A stretch of DNA of 64,000 nt from Lelliottia nimipressuralis (GCF_004115925.1 NZ_SDDX01000014.1:1-64000); one strand, 5' to 3'; counted from the first letter of the stretch, positions 1 through 10,207 are shown. Numbers and translations are program-made. Notes: generated from the sequence alone by a model not told the origin.

Positions 1-496
1 TCGAAAAAGAGCCGCGCCAGCCGAGGGAATTCAGGCTGTAGACCGCAATCAGCGGCCCGGCAGTCATGGCGAAGCCAGCCGAGGAGAGCAAAATCGACTG
101 TGCGAAAGTTCTCTTCTCCAGGGAGAAGTTCGAGACCACCGCTTTGGCGCAGGAGCAGGGATAACCGGAATGGCCGATCCCGGATAAAAAACGAAAAGTG
201 ACCAGCAGCCCCAGGCCGAATCCCAGCATCCCAAAGCACAGGGCGAAGCCGCCGAGCAGACAGAGTGAGACGCTCAGCACTTTCTTGTAGCCGAAGCGAT
301 CGTTCAGCCAGCCTGCGGGGATTTGAAACAGCGAATAGGCGAGAAAGAAGATCCCGGTGATATAACCCAACTGCTCAGGCCGAAGATCAAATTCACGTTC
401 AATGGGCAACAGCGCAAAACCCATCACCGTCTTGTCGAGATACACCACCACATAACCGACAAAGAGCAGGAAGATCATCAGGAAACGATTTTTCAT
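1..496 (-). CDS. MFS transporter, N-terminal part (cut by window edge)
   Basis: This is the first 165 codons of a major facilitator superfamily permease; the rest lies outside the window. The protein starts MKNRFLMIFLLF and shows about five hydrophobic helices. The loop after the second helix carries the MFS signature as NDRFGYKKV, close to the family's GxLaDrxGrkx motif, and a later helix contains FRFLSGIGHSG. The pattern resembles the anion:cation symporter branch that takes up organic acids, but the substrate cannot be read from this part. It is divergent from the LysR gene at 688, the usual arrangement of a LysR regulator with its target. Escherichia coli has cof next to ybaE here, so this looks like an accessory gene. 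Confidence 0.85.
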   Translation of the reverse strand, partial: MKNRFLMIFLLFVGYVVVYLDKTVMGFALLPIEREFDLRPEQLGYITGIFFLAYSLFQIPAGWLNDRFGYKKVLSVSLCLLGGFALCFGMLGFGLGLLVTFRFLSGIGHSGYPCSCAKAVVSNFSLEKRTFAQSILLSSAGFAMTAGPLIAVYSLNSLGWRGSFS

Positions 497-642
497 AGCC
501 GATATCCCTTTTGTTATCACCCCGCCAGAGAGTTGTCGACAGGTGAAATTAAAATGCGACATGCATCACATAACAGACTGAACAACAACAGATTATGTGG
601 ATTCTTCATCGACGTTAGCAGCTTTGCCACCCGGCCATAAGA

Positions 643-655
643 TACAATTTTTGTA
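643..655. promoter_or_regulatory. Candidate LysR-type operator in the MFS/LysR divergent region
   Basis: The dyad TACAATTTTTGTA has perfect 5-bp arms around a 3-bp spacer, and lies 33 bp upstream of the TTG start of the LysR gene. LysR-type proteins typically bind short interrupted dyads between divergent genes, so this is a plausible autoregulatory site. Assignment rests on position and symmetry only. Confidence 0.35.
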
Positions 656-687
656 CAGGTGATACTTTTTACTGATAGGGGTACGGG

Positions 688-1599
688 TTGCGCTATCTGC
701 CGAAATTACAGCAACTGAAGGTTTTCCAGCAGGTTATCCGCAGCGGCAGTATTCGCGGTGCGGCCAGAGCCTTAGGGCAATCTCAACCGGCGGTCAGCAG
801 AACGCTGCGCGAACTGGAACAGACTCTGGAGACGCGGCTGATTGTGCGCGGGAATCAGGGGATGACGCTGACGGAAACCGGGCGGGCGTTTTCTCAGCGG
901 ATGCAGTTTATTCTGGAGGAGCTGGAGCGGGCGGCCGATGAAATTCGCCAGATCGATCAGTTTTCCCAGGGGGCGGTGGCGATGGGCATTTCCTCTCTGC
1001 TGGCCCTGACGGTCTTTCCGGCACTAAACGACGCCTTCAGGACGCAGCTTCCTCACTCCACGCTGCTGGTGAAAGAGGGGCAGCTTTCGATGCTGTTGCC
1101 CGCACTGCGGGAGGGGCGACTGGATTTCGCCGTCGGGACGGCAGGCCCAGGCTTACCCCTGGACGATCTCGTGCGCGAGCCGCTGTTCAATGCCTCCTTC
1201 GGCATTATTGCCCGCAAAGGCCATCCTCTGGCGCAGGCCACCACCTTCGATGCGTTGCAAAATGCGCGCTGGGTGTTGCCGGAGACCGATATGGGGTATT
1301 ACCAGCAGCTTCGGCTTTCAGCGAACGATTTTCTGCCACAGCTGGCGGAAACGCCCGTGCGCACAGACTCGATGATCTCAGGGCTGAGTCTGGTGTTACA
1401 GTCGGATTATCTGACCATTGTGGCGCGTGCGATGCAGGCTCCGTTCGGTTTACAGGATCAGCTCTGCCTGCTGAATATTGACGGCCTTCCGCAAGCCGAG
1501 TATCACGTGCTGTATTCGCAAAAATCGCCGCTGACGTTCGCGGCGCGCCGACTGCTGGATCTGCTGCGTCACCATTGTCAGGCGTATGACTGGCACTAA
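688..1599 (+). CDS. LysR-family transcriptional regulator (TdcA-like)
   Basis: A 303-residue LysR-type regulator. Residues about 8-67 form the winged helix-turn-helix, including SIRGAARALGQSQPAVSRTLRELE, and residues about 90-300 form the periplasmic-binding-protein-like effector domain. The effector domain contains GRLDFAVGT and WVLPETDMGYY, stretches that resemble the threonine-catabolism activator TdcA, but tdc genes are not nearby, so I give no symbol. The start is a TTG preceded by a purine-rich AGGGG; no ATG fits the frame near the conserved N-terminus. Its likely target is the divergent MFS permease. ybaE starts 20 bp downstream on the same strand and may be read through. Confidence 0.88.
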   Translation: MRYLPKLQQLKVFQQVIRSGSIRGAARALGQSQPAVSRTLRELEQTLETRLIVRGNQGMTLTETGRAFSQRMQFILEELERAADEIRQIDQFSQGAVAMGISSLLALTVFPALNDAFRTQLPHSTLLVKEGQLSMLLPALREGRLDFAVGTAGPGLPLDDLVREPLFNASFGIIARKGHPLAQATTFDALQNARWVLPETDMGYYQQLRLSANDFLPQLAETPVRTDSMISGLSLVLQSDYLTIVARAMQAPFGLQDQLCLLNIDGLPQAEYHVLYSQKSPLTFAARRLLDLLRHHCQAYDWH

Positions 1600-1619
1600 C
1601 TTTTCAACGGGCACCGAAG

Positions 1620-3320
1620 ATGCGTCAACTCAACAGACTGAATCAGTTTCAACGCCTCTGGCAACCCTCTGCCGGTGAGTCGCAGCAAATTACCGTCGCG
1701 GAGCTGGCGGAACGCTGCTTTTGCAGCGAGCGGCACGTGCGTACGCTGTTGCGCCAGGCGCAGGAGGCTGGGTGGCTAAGCTGGAGGGCACAGTCCGGGC
1801 GAGGCAAACGCGGCACATTAACCTTTCACGTCACCCCGGACCGCCTGCGTAATGAGATGATGGAGCAGGCGCTGATGCGCGGGCAACAGCACGATGCGCT
1901 AGAGCTGGCGCAGCTGGCCGCACCGGAACTGCGCGCCTTGCTGCACCCTTTCCTCGGCGGCCAGTGGCAAAACGATACACCCACATTGCGAATACCCTAC
2001 TACCGTTCCCTTGATCCGCTCCATCCTGGCTTTTTGCCGGGACGCGCGGAACAACACCTGGTCGGACAGGTCTTTTCCGGGCTGACGCGCTTTGACGACG
2101 ACAGCCGCGAACCTGCCGGGGATCTTGCCCATCACTGGGAAGTGTCAGCCGATGGCTTACGCTGGCATTTTTACATCCGTTCGACGTTGCACTGGCACAA
2201 CGGCGATAAGGTCGAAACCACACAGCTGCGCGCGAGCCTGCTCGAACTCTTTGCCCTCCCCGCCCTGCGACGGTTGTTTAACAGCGTGCTGAACGTTGAG
2301 GTAACGCATCCCCAGTGCCTGACCTTTGTATTGCATCAGCCTGATTACTGGCTGGCGCATCGTCTGGCCAGTTACTGCAGCCGTCTCGCCCATCCGAAAC
2401 GCGCCCTGACAGGCTGTGGCCCGTTCCGGTTGACGGTGTTTGAACCCGATCTGGTGCGCCTGGAAAGCCATGAGCAATACCATCTCAGCCACCCGCTGAT
2501 CAAAGCCATTGAATACTGGATCACTCCGCAACTGTTTGAGCAGGATTTAGGCACCAGCTGTCGTCATCCGGTACAAATCGCGATAGGGCAGCCGGACGAA
2601 CTGGCTAATCTGCGTCTGGTCAGCAGCAGCACCAGTCTTGGCTTTTGCTATCTCACGCTCAAGCAGAGTGGCCGCCTGAGTAAAAGACAGGCGCAGCGGC
2701 TCATCACGATTATCCATCACACGACGCTTCTGCACACCCTGCCGCTGGATGAAAACCTGATTAACCCCGCGCACGAATTGCTGCCGGGCTGGACCATTCC
2801 CGAATGGCCGCAGTTGCGGGATGTTCCTCTCCCCGACACGCTGACCCTGATTTACCATTTGCCCGTTGAATTGCACACCATGGCTGAACAGCTCAAACAG
2901 TATCTGGCAAAGCAGGGTTGTACGCTCAACGTCATTTTCCATGATGCTAAAACCTGGGACGGCTGCGGCAATCTGGCCGAAGCGGATCTGATGATGGGTG
3001 ACAGACTGATCGGCGAAGCGCCGGGATATACGCTTGAGCAGTGGCTGCGTTGCGATACCCTGTGGCCGCATCTGCTCAGCGCGCCGCAGTATGCTCATCT
3101 TCAGGCAACGCTGGATGCGGTACAGACGCAGGTCAGCGAGCACACGCGGCACAGCGGTTTGCAGTCGATTTTCACCCATCTGATGGAGAATGCGGTTTTA
3201 ACGCCCCTCTTTAACTATCAGTATCAAATCAGCGCTCCGCCGGGAGTGAACGGTATTCGCCTTAATACCCGCGGCTGGTTTGATTTTTCGCAGGCCTGGC
3301 TTCCTGCCCCGAACGCGTGA
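1620..3320 (+). CDS. ybaE: SgrR-family regulator YbaE
   Basis: A 566-residue protein related to the sugar-phosphate stress regulator SgrR. Residues about 1-115 form the N-terminal winged-helix DNA-binding domain (ELAERCFCSERHVRTLLRQAQ), and residues about 160-500 form a solute-binding-protein-like domain of the peptide/nickel-binding type (the FSGLTRFD and WHFYIRSTLHWHNG regions). There is no signal peptide, which fits a cytoplasmic regulator and not a transport receptor. Length and position next to queC match E. coli YbaE, whose ligand and targets are not established. In E. coli the upstream neighbour is cof; here it is a LysR gene 20 bp away. Confidence 0.9.
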   Translation: MRQLNRLNQFQRLWQPSAGESQQITVAELAERCFCSERHVRTLLRQAQEAGWLSWRAQSGRGKRGTLTFHVTPDRLRNEMMEQALMRGQQHDALELAQLAAPELRALLHPFLGGQWQNDTPTLRIPYYRSLDPLHPGFLPGRAEQHLVGQVFSGLTRFDDDSREPAGDLAHHWEVSADGLRWHFYIRSTLHWHNGDKVETTQLRASLLELFALPALRRLFNSVLNVEVTHPQCLTFVLHQPDYWLAHRLASYCSRLAHPKRALTGCGPFRLTVFEPDLVRLESHEQYHLSHPLIKAIEYWITPQLFEQDLGTSCRHPVQIAIGQPDELANLRLVSSSTSLGFCYLTLKQSGRLSKRQAQRLITIIHHTTLLHTLPLDENLINPAHELLPGWTIPEWPQLRDVPLPDTLTLIYHLPVELHTMAEQLKQYLAKQGCTLNVIFHDAKTWDGCGNLAEADLMMGDRLIGEAPGYTLEQWLRCDTLWPHLLSAPQYAHLQATLDAVQTQVSEHTRHSGLQSIFTHLMENAVLTPLFNYQYQISAPPGVNGIRLNTRGWFDFSQAWLPAPNA

Positions 3321-3387
3321 AGAAGCTGGTCGCCAGGCGTGCCAGACGTTACCATATTGTTTTTACCGATACTGTTGAGACCTATTT

Positions 3388-4083
3388 ATGAAACGTGCCG
3401 TCGTCGTGTTCAGCGGAGGACAGGATTCCACCACCTGTCTGGTTCAGGCCCTACATCAATATGATGAAGTGCATTGTGTGACGTTTGATTATGGTCAGCG
3501 CCATCGCGCTGAAATCGACGTGGCCCGAGAACTGGCGCTGAAACTGGGCGCACGTGCGCATAAAGTGCTGGACGTCACGCTGTTAAACGAACTGGCTGTC
3601 AGCAGCCTGACGCGCGACAGTATTCCTGTCCCTGACTATGAGCCCGATGCCAGCGGCATTCCCAATACCTTTGTACCGGGCCGCAATATCCTGTTCCTGA
3701 CGCTCACCGCGATTTATGCCTACCAGGTGAAAGCGGAGGCGATCATCACCGGCGTGTGCGAAACCGATTTTTCCGGCTACCCGGATTGCCGCGACGAGTT
3801 CGTGAAAGCGCTTAATCACGCCGTGGATCTGGGTATGGCAAAAGAGATTCGCTTTGAAACGCCGCTGATGTGGCTCGATAAAGCCGAGACCTGGGCGTTA
3901 GCCGATTACTGGGGCAAACTGGATCTGGTGCGTAATGAAACGCTGACCTGCTACAACGGCATCAAAGGCGACGGCTGTGGGCAATGTGCCGCCTGTAACC
4001 TGCGCGCCAACGGTCTGAATCATTACCTGGCCGATAAGCCAGCAGTGATGGCGCTGATGAAGAAAAAAACTGGGCTGAAATAA
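3388..4083 (+). CDS. queC: 7-cyano-7-deazaguanine synthase QueC
   Basis: QueC converts 7-carboxy-7-deazaguanine to preQ0 in the cytoplasm with ATP and ammonia, an early step of queuosine synthesis. The 231-residue protein opens with the PP-loop [10 protein letters not shown] near residues 8-17 and ends with the zinc-binding cysteines Cys188, Cys197, Cys200 and Cys203, by direct count. Later steps of the same pathway, tgt and queA, are at 46416 and 47597 in this window. The gene ends facing fadM, and an 11-bp hairpin separates the two stops. Confidence 0.97.
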   Translation: MKRAVVVFSGGQDSTTCLVQALHQYDEVHCVTFDYGQRHRAEIDVARELALKLGARAHKVLDVTLLNELAVSSLTRDSIPVPDYEPDASGIPNTFVPGRNILFLTLTAIYAYQVKAEAIITGVCETDFSGYPDCRDEFVKALNHAVDLGMAKEIRFETPLMWLDKAETWALADYWGKLDLVRNETLTCYNGIKGDGCGQCAACNLRANGLNHYLADKPAVMALMKKKTGLK

Positions 4084-4093
4084 GCCCTGGCGC

Positions 4094-4120
4094 GACCGGG
4101 TGAAGGACATTCACCCGGTC
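4094..4120. terminator. Hairpin between convergent queC and fadM
   Basis: A perfect 11-bp stem (GACCGGGTGAA with its complement) closes a 5-nt loop, 10 bp after the queC stop and just before the fadM stop. There is no clear T-run on either side, so it may terminate weakly or protect 3' ends from both directions. Confidence 0.6.
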
Positions 4121-4126
4121 ACAACA

Positions 4127-4525
4127 TTATTCGATTAACAGATCGAGCTTCTCGCGTAACTCGCCTTCTAACGGCAGCGCTTTCTGCGTTTTTAAATCAA
4201 TGCAGACAAAGGTAATCAGCGCATCAGCCACCACCTGCCCTTCCGGGTCCAGCGTCACGACCTGACTCAACACGCCGCTTTTACCGTTTAACTGTTGCAA
4301 CTGGCTCGTCACCGTCAGGCGATCGCCCAGCACCGCAGGACGGCGGTAGTTGATATTGATATTGGCAACCACAAAAGCGATGTTGTGCGCCGTGAGCCAC
4401 TGGAAGCTTTCGCTGTTTTCCAGCCCGTCCCAGCGAGCCTCTTCGAGGAATTCGAGATAACGAGCATTATTCACATGCTGGTAAACATCGAGATGGTAAC
4501 CGCGTACTTTGATCTGAGTCTGCAT
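4127..4525 (-). CDS. fadM: Long-chain acyl-CoA thioesterase FadM
   Basis: A 132-residue hotdog-fold thioesterase that hydrolyses long-chain, notably unsaturated, acyl-CoA intermediates of beta-oxidation in the cytoplasm. The conserved segment YHLDVYQHVNNARYLEFLEEARW near residues 10-32 contains the catalytic Asp of the 4-hydroxybenzoyl-CoA thioesterase type. The length matches E. coli FadM (formerly YbaW). The gene is monocistronic, convergent with queC, and carries a FadR-type operator just upstream, in line with its known membership of the fad regulon. Confidence 0.95.
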   Translation of the reverse strand: MQTQIKVRGYHLDVYQHVNNARYLEFLEEARWDGLENSESFQWLTAHNIAFVVANININYRRPAVLGDRLTVTSQLQQLNGKSGVLSQVVTLDPEGQVVADALITFVCIDLKTQKALPLEGELREKLDLLIE

Positions 4526-4565
4526 AGCGCACTAGCCCTGAAATTGTTATAGGATGAGAGGTCAT

Positions 4566-4582
4566 AACTGGTATGACCTCTT
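4566..4582. promoter_or_regulatory. FadR operator upstream of fadM
   Basis: AACTGGTATGACCTCTT matches the FadR consensus around the core TGGTnnGACCT. It lies 41-57 bp upstream of the fadM ATG, next to a TATAAC -10 element on the minus strand, where bound FadR would block transcription until acyl-CoA releases it. The box is also part of a 9-bp inverted repeat (4558-4580). Confidence 0.65.
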
Positions 4583-4623
4583 TATCCTGGCAAAATTTTG
4601 CCACTGTGCAAGTTATTGTGTGA

Positions 4624-5082
<459 letters not shown>

Positions 5083-5093
5083 TCAGAAATGGA

Positions 5094-5115
5094 AAAGGCC
5101 GCGTAAGCGGCCTTT
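5094..5115 (-). terminator. Intrinsic terminator of ppiD
   Basis: AAAGGCCGC and GCGGCCTTT form a 9-bp stem with a 4-nt GTAA loop. On the minus strand the stem runs into TTTTCC, 44 bp beyond the ppiD stop. Confidence 0.8.
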
Positions 5116-5158
5116 AAATATTGCAGTGCGTTGCGAAAATCTGCGAGCAGCGCCGTAA

Positions 5159-7033
5159 TTACTGCTGCTGCGTGATGATATCGCCCAGCTTGATTTTAGC
5201 GTCTTTGCGCAGGTTGCTCATCAGTGCTTCGAAAGCGATCTGGGCATTGTTCTGGGTGATGCCCTGAACCATCGCTTTTTTCTGCTCTTCCGGCATGGTG
5301 CCTGCTTTCACTTCGTCAAGCGCCAGCAGAACGATGTTGCCCTGCATGTCAGACGCCGTACCAAAGCTCGGTTTGTCTTTCGCAGGCAGGCTCAGGCCAA
5401 ACGCCGCCTGGCTCACCGGATCCTGACCTGTACGGCTCAAGGTTTTCGCCTCACCGAAGCTCAGCCCCGCCGCTTTCAGCGCCGCATCACCTTTACCTGC
5501 TTTCAGCTCAGCCAGCAGTTTTTCTGCATCCAGCTTCGCCTGCTGTTCAGCTTTGTTGTGTTTGACCAGAGTAGCAATCTGATCTTTCACAGCATCCAGC
5601 GGTTTGATGGTTTCGGCTTTATGCTCCGCAATACGCAGAACAAACGCACGATCGCCGTCAACGGTGATAATGTCAGAGTTGCTGCCCGGCGTACCGTTCT
5701 CACCCACCAGACCACCGTTGAAGATGGCATCGGCAACCGGTTTGAAGTTCAGCTCTTCAGGCAGGTTATCGTGACCGAACCAGCCTGTTTCTACGGCTTT
5801 CACGCCAGCAGCCTGCTCAGCACCCGCCAGAGATTCGTTGTCGTTGCTTGCCGCGTCGCTCACTTTCTGCTGCAGCGCGTAGTACGCATCCAGCGCTTTC
5901 TCTTGCTTCACTTTCGCGGCGATATCATCGCGAACGTCAGCCAGCGGTTTAGTTTTAGCAGGCTGGACATCATCCAGACGCGCCACCAGGAAACCGACAG
6001 AGGATTTGATCACACTGGACAGCTGGCCTTTCTCTTTCAGGCCCGCGTTTTTCAGCTCGTCTGGTGTGGTAGCGTCTTCCAGCCAGCCCATATCACCGCC
6101 GTTTTTCGCAGAGATGATGTCGGTGGATTTCGTTTTGGCCAGTGTCGCAAAGTCGGCGCCTTTAGCCAGCTCGTCGACAACCGCCTTAGCATCGGCTTCA
6201 GTTTTGGTCTGAATGACGCTGTAACGGTTACGCTGCGCCTGAGTGAACTGATCCTGGTGCTGGTCGTAGTAAGACTGTACTTCGCTGTCAGACGCTGTTT
6301 CCGGCATCGCTGCGGCGTCCAGCTTGATGTAGCTCACGCGGAACTGCTCAGGTGCGGTGAAGTTGTTTTTGTTCTGCTCGTAGTAGGCTTTGATCTCGTC
6401 GTCGCTGACTGACTGTTTTGCCGCCAGTGCGTTGACATCAATCGTTGCGGTGCGAACGACACGCTGCTGAGCCACCAGGGCTGCCAGCTCGTCGGTTTCG
6501 CCCTTAAGCATGAAATCGGTACCGACTACCGCGTTAATCAGTTGCTGAGTGGTCAGCTGATTACGCAGCGCTTGAGCGTATTGATCCGGCGTCATCCCCA
6601 TCTGATTAACGATGGCGGTGTAGCGGGAGTTATCGAATTTACCGTTAGACTGGAAAGCCTGGGTCGCGAAAATGGCCTTTTTGACCTGCTCATCGCTAAT
6701 GCCCAGCCCCAGGTGTCGGGAATACTGATCGAGCAGCGCTTCGTCGATAAGACGATTCACGGTCTGCTGACGGAGGGTTTTCATATAGCCTTCGTTCGCT
6801 GCAAGCTCAGAGAACTGTTCGCCGAGCTGTTGCTGCATGCGATTACGTTCCCCGGCAAAGGCATTTTCAAACTGCCCGCGGCTGATTTCCTGGCCATTCA
6901 CTTTCGCGGCGTAGTTGCTACTACCGCCAATCAGGTATCCACTCACACCGGTCAAAATAAACGACACGATAATGATACCGAAAATAATCTTGAGCACGAG
7001 ACTGTTAGCAGCCGTGCGTAAGTTGTCCATCAT
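5159..7033 (-). CDS. ppiD: Periplasmic folding chaperone PpiD
   Basis: A 624-residue inner-membrane-anchored chaperone that meets outer-membrane and secreted proteins as they leave the SecYEG translocon. Residues 1-11 are cytoplasmic and residues about 12-35 form the single signal-anchor helix (IIFGIIIVSFILTGVSGYLIGG). The rest is periplasmic: a SurA-like N-terminal chaperone region, a parvulin domain at about residues 265-355 (the NGGDMGWLEDATTPDELKNA region), and a C-terminal chaperone region. The parvulin domain in this family has little or no prolyl-isomerase activity. The start MMDNL matches the E. coli protein. It lies downstream of hupB in the same direction. Confidence 0.97.
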   Translation of the reverse strand: MMDNLRTAANSLVLKIIFGIIIVSFILTGVSGYLIGGSSNYAAKVNGQEISRGQFENAFAGERNRMQQQLGEQFSELAANEGYMKTLRQQTVNRLIDEALLDQYSRHLGLGISDEQVKKAIFATQAFQSNGKFDNSRYTAIVNQMGMTPDQYAQALRNQLTTQQLINAVVGTDFMLKGETDELAALVAQQRVVRTATIDVNALAAKQSVSDDEIKAYYEQNKNNFTAPEQFRVSYIKLDAAAMPETASDSEVQSYYDQHQDQFTQAQRNRYSVIQTKTEADAKAVVDELAKGADFATLAKTKSTDIISAKNGGDMGWLEDATTPDELKNAGLKEKGQLSSVIKSSVGFLVARLDDVQPAKTKPLADVRDDIAAKVKQEKALDAYYALQQKVSDAASNDNESLAGAEQAAGVKAVETGWFGHDNLPEELNFKPVADAIFNGGLVGENGTPGSNSDIITVDGDRAFVLRIAEHKAETIKPLDAVKDQIATLVKHNKAEQQAKLDAEKLLAELKAGKGDAALKAAGLSFGEAKTLSRTGQDPVSQAAFGLSLPAKDKPSFGTASDMQGNIVLLALDEVKAGTMPEEQKKAMVQGITQNNAQIAFEALMSNLRKDAKIKLGDIITQQQ

Positions 7034-7182
7034 GGTGAAACCACACTCCGCTGTAGGTGACTGGTGACCTCACGCTGGGCAAAATCCTGACCGCAGCGCG
7101 TAAGGTTGTATTGTGACAAGAAACCGGGGTAAATGTCAGCCCACAACGCGCATAAACTCGCATAAAGTCGCGCTGGACAAAC

Positions 7183-7210
7183 AAAAAAGGCACATCAAAT
7201 GATGCGCCCT
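7183..7210 (-). terminator. Intrinsic terminator of hupB
   Basis: On the minus strand, an imperfect 8-bp stem (GGCGCATC with GATGTGCC, loop ATTT) is followed by TTTTTTG, 35 bp past the hupB stop. It separates hupB from ppiD. Confidence 0.8.
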
Positions 7211-7244
7211 TGTACTTTTCAACTTCCCTTGAACGAGAAAGCGA

Positions 7245-7517
7245 TCAGTTTACTGCGTCTTTCAGTGCTTTACCTGCACGGAAACCTGGCACTTTAGCGG
7301 CAGCGATGGTGATCTCTTTACCGGTCTGAGGGTTGCGGCCAGTACGGGCAGCACGCTCTTTAACAGCAAAAGTACCAAAACCTACCAGCGCAACGTCATC
7401 CCCGGATTGCAGAGATTCAGTTACAGAGGCAATTAATGCATCTAACGCACGTCCAGCCGCAGCTTTAGAGATATCAGCACCCGCAGCAATTTTGTCAATC
7501 AGTTGAGATTTATTCAC
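7245..7517 (-). CDS. hupB: DNA-binding protein HU, beta subunit
   Basis: The 90-residue HU-beta nucleoid protein, starting [11 protein letters not shown]. The family signature [21 protein letters not shown] is at about residues 46-66 and forms the beta-arm that wraps the minor groove; Pro63 of the RNPQTG tip lies at the DNA kink. HU-beta pairs with HU-alpha, encoded elsewhere, to compact the nucleoid and assist replication, repair and transcription. The gene sits alone between lon and ppiD with its own terminator. The length is exactly that of the family. Confidence 0.98.
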   Translation of the reverse strand: MNKSQLIDKIAAGADISKAAAGRALDALIASVTESLQSGDDVALVGFGTFAVKERAARTGRNPQTGKEITIAAAKVPGFRAGKALKDAVN

Positions 7518-7658
7518 TGTTCTCTTCCTCTCTTTATAATTTATATCGCGCCTGAATCCTTCACGACGCGACCGCGCAGCAGTTATATCAGGCCTGCCAT
7601 GACCTTACAACACCCGTTGTTGATGGCTAACCCAATCAGCAATCTAAATTAGCTATAC

Positions 7659-7705
7659 AAAAAAAGGCTGGCAAGTGAGAAATCACCTGTCAGCCTTGTT
7701 TTTCT
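7659..7705 (-). terminator. Intrinsic terminator of lon
   Basis: On the minus strand, GGCTGACAGG pairs with CTTGCCAGCC around a 10-nt loop and runs into seven T residues, 23 bp beyond the lon stop. Confidence 0.8.
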
Positions 7706-7727
7706 TAGCGCTCTTTGCGCGAGGTCA

Positions 7728-10082
7728 CTATTTTGCGGTTACGACCTGCATTCCAGAGGGCTCATTCTGCAGCGCGAGGCTCAGAACTTCCTCAATGCGT
7801 TTCACCGGATGGATATCCAGATCGGCGATAACATTGTCAGGAATCTCTTCCAGATCACGTTTGTTCTCATGCGGGATCAATACGGTTTTAATACCACCGC
7901 GGTGTGCAGCCAGCAGTTTTTCTTTCAAACCACCGATCGGCAGCACCAGACCACGCAGCGTGATCTCACCCGTCATCGCCACATCAGCGCGAACCGGGTT
8001 ACCCGTCAGACAGGAGACCAGCGCGGTACACATCGCGATACCGGCACTTGGGCCGTCTTTCGGCGTAGCCCCTTCAGGAACGTGGACGTGAATGTCGCGT
8101 TTTTCGTAGAAGTCAGGATTAATACCCAGCTTCTCCGCACGCGCACGGACCACGGTCAGCGCTGCCTGAATGGACTCCTGCATGACTTCGCCCAGAGAAC
8201 CGGTGTAAGTCAGCTTGCCTTTGCCTGGCACACAGGCGGTTTCGATGGTCAGCAGATCGCCGCCCACTTCCGTCCATGCCAGACCGGTCACCTGGCCCAC
8301 GCGGTTTTCGTTATCGGCACGGCCATAATCAAAGCGCTGTACGCCCAGATATTCGTGCAGATTGTCGCCGTTGATCTCGATGTGCTTCAGGGATTTATCC
8401 AGCAGAAGCTGTTTAACCGCCTTACGGCACAGTTTAGAGATTTCACGCTCAAGGCTACGCACGCCCGCTTCGCGAGTGTAGTAACGGATAATGCTGATAA
8501 TCGCACTATCGTCGACCGTAATCTCGCTCTCTTTCAGCGCGTTACGCTCAATCTGTTTCGACAACAGATGGCGCTTGGCAATGTTCAGTTTTTCGTCTTC
8601 GGTATAACCGGACAGACGGATCACTTCCATACGATCCAGCAGCGGAGCCGGAATGTTCATGGAGTTGGAGGTCGCAACGAACATCACATCGCTGAGATCG
8701 TAGTCCACTTCCAGATAGTGATCGCTGAACGCCACGTTCTGTTCTGGATCTAACACTTCAAGCAGAGCAGACGCCGGGTCGCCACGCATGTCCGAAGACA
8801 TTTTGTCGATCTCATCGAGCAGGAACAGTGGGTTTTTAACGCCCACTTTCGCCATTTTCTGAATCAGTTTACCCGGCATGGAGCCGATGTACGTGCGACG
8901 GTGACCGCGAATTTCCGCTTCATCACGCACGCCGCCGAGCGCCATACGGATGTATTTACGTCCGGTAGCTTTGGCGATGGACTGACCCAGAGAGGTTTTA
9001 CCCACACCAGGAGGCCCTACCAGGCACAGAATCGGGCCTTTCAGCTTGTTCACACGGCTCTGAACCGCAAGATACTCAAGGATACGGTCTTTGACGCGCT
9101 CAAGGCCGTAGTGGTCGGTATCGAGGATCTCTTGCGCCTGACGCAGGTCTTTTTTGACCTTGCTACGGGCATTCCACGGTACCTGTACCATCCATTCGAT
9201 ATAGCCGCGAACCACGGTCGCTTCGGCCGACATCGGAGACATCATTTTCAGCTTCTGCAGTTCTGCTTCAGCTTTCTCTTTTGCCTCTTTCGGCATTTTC
9301 GCCGCGTCGATCTTACGCTTCAGCGCTTCGTTTTCGTCTGGGGCGTCGTCCATCTCGCCGAGCTCTTTCTGAATGGCTTTCATTTGCTCGTTCAGATAGT
9401 ACTCGCGCTGGGATTTCTCCATCTGCTTTTTGACGCGGTTGCGAATGCGTTTCTCAACCTGCAGCAGATCGATTTCGGATTCCATCATCGCCATCAGATA
9501 TTCCAGACGCTCGTTCACATCGGACATCTCCAGCACGGACTGTTTATCAGCCAGCTTCAGCGGCATGTGTGCAGCGATGGTGTCCGCCAGACGCGCAGGA
9601 TCGTCGATGCTATTGAGCGACGTCAGCACTTCTGGTGGGATTTTTTTGTTCAGCTTGATATAGCCTTCAAACTGGCTAATCGCCGTGCGCACCAGCACTT
9701 CCTGCTCGCGCTCGTCGAGCTGCGGCGACTCAAGGTACTCCGCTTTGGCAGAGAAGTGTTCGCCATCGTCAGAAAGCGTAGTGATACGCGCACGCTGCAA
9801 GCCCTCTACCAGCACCTTCACGGTGCCGTCAGGCAGCTTCAGCATTTGCAAAATAGAGGCCACGGTCCCGACGGTGAAAAGATCGTTTACACCCGGCTCA
9901 TCCGTTGATGCTTCTTTCTGCGCCACCAGCATGATTTTCTTATCATGATCCATGGCGGCTTCAAGGCAACGGATAGATTTTTCCCGCCCTACAAATAAGG
10001 GTATGACCATGTGCGGATAAACCACCACATCGCGCAGCGGCAATACGGGGATTTCAATGCGTTCAGAACGCTCAGGATTCAT
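7728..10082 (-). CDS. lon: ATP-dependent protease Lon
   Basis: A 784-residue AAA+ serine protease, the same length as E. coli Lon. It degrades misfolded and regulatory proteins in the cytoplasm. The order is: substrate-binding N-terminal domain (about 10-200), coiled-coil region, AAA+ module with Walker [10 protein letters not shown] near residue 356, Walker [14 protein letters not shown], and the C-terminal protease domain. TPKDGPSAG holds the catalytic Ser (Ser679 in E. coli numbering), and the Lys partner is in [11 protein letters not shown] consensus heat-shock promoter lies upstream. clpX and clpP follow on the same strand, as in other enterics. Confidence 0.98.
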   Translation of the reverse strand: MNPERSERIEIPVLPLRDVVVYPHMVIPLFVGREKSIRCLEAAMDHDKKIMLVAQKEASTDEPGVNDLFTVGTVASILQMLKLPDGTVKVLVEGLQRARITTLSDDGEHFSAKAEYLESPQLDEREQEVLVRTAISQFEGYIKLNKKIPPEVLTSLNSIDDPARLADTIAAHMPLKLADKQSVLEMSDVNERLEYLMAMMESEIDLLQVEKRIRNRVKKQMEKSQREYYLNEQMKAIQKELGEMDDAPDENEALKRKIDAAKMPKEAKEKAEAELQKLKMMSPMSAEATVVRGYIEWMVQVPWNARSKVKKDLRQAQEILDTDHYGLERVKDRILEYLAVQSRVNKLKGPILCLVGPPGVGKTSLGQSIAKATGRKYIRMALGGVRDEAEIRGHRRTYIGSMPGKLIQKMAKVGVKNPLFLLDEIDKMSSDMRGDPASALLEVLDPEQNVAFSDHYLEVDYDLSDVMFVATSNSMNIPAPLLDRMEVIRLSGYTEDEKLNIAKRHLLSKQIERNALKESEITVDDSAIISIIRYYTREAGVRSLEREISKLCRKAVKQLLLDKSLKHIEINGDNLHEYLGVQRFDYGRADNENRVGQVTGLAWTEVGGDLLTIETACVPGKGKLTYTGSLGEVMQESIQAALTVVRARAEKLGINPDFYEKRDIHVHVPEGATPKDGPSAGIAMCTALVSCLTGNPVRADVAMTGEITLRGLVLPIGGLKEKLLAAHRGGIKTVLIPHENKRDLEEIPDNVIADLDIHPVKRIEEVLSLALQNEPSGMQVVTAK

Positions 10083-10160
10083 AGAGCTCTCTCTTAGTTT
10101 AGTGTCCGCCAGGTAAGCAGGTCATGTCACTGTGTTACACAACCATAAACATGTAACCAG

Positions 10161-10188
10161 TATATGGGGATGTTTCCCACACATTCAA
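10161..10188 (-). promoter_or_regulatory. Sigma-32 (heat-shock) promoter of lon
   Basis: On the minus strand, TTGAAT (-35, 10183-10188) is followed by CCCCATATA (-10, 10161-10169), matching the RpoH consensus CTTGAAA/CCCCATnT with a 13-bp spacer. It lies about 80 bp upstream of the lon ATG. Confidence 0.85.
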
Positions 10189-10207
10189 CGCTATGAATAA
10201 GGAAAAA

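Noticed and set aside
8901-9908. Long open frames on the strand opposite lon, tig, ppiD and the GH4 gene (up to about 350 codons)
   Set aside because: They follow the codon bias of the true genes in mirror image, show no recognisable domains and lack ribosome-binding sites, so they are antisense shadows.
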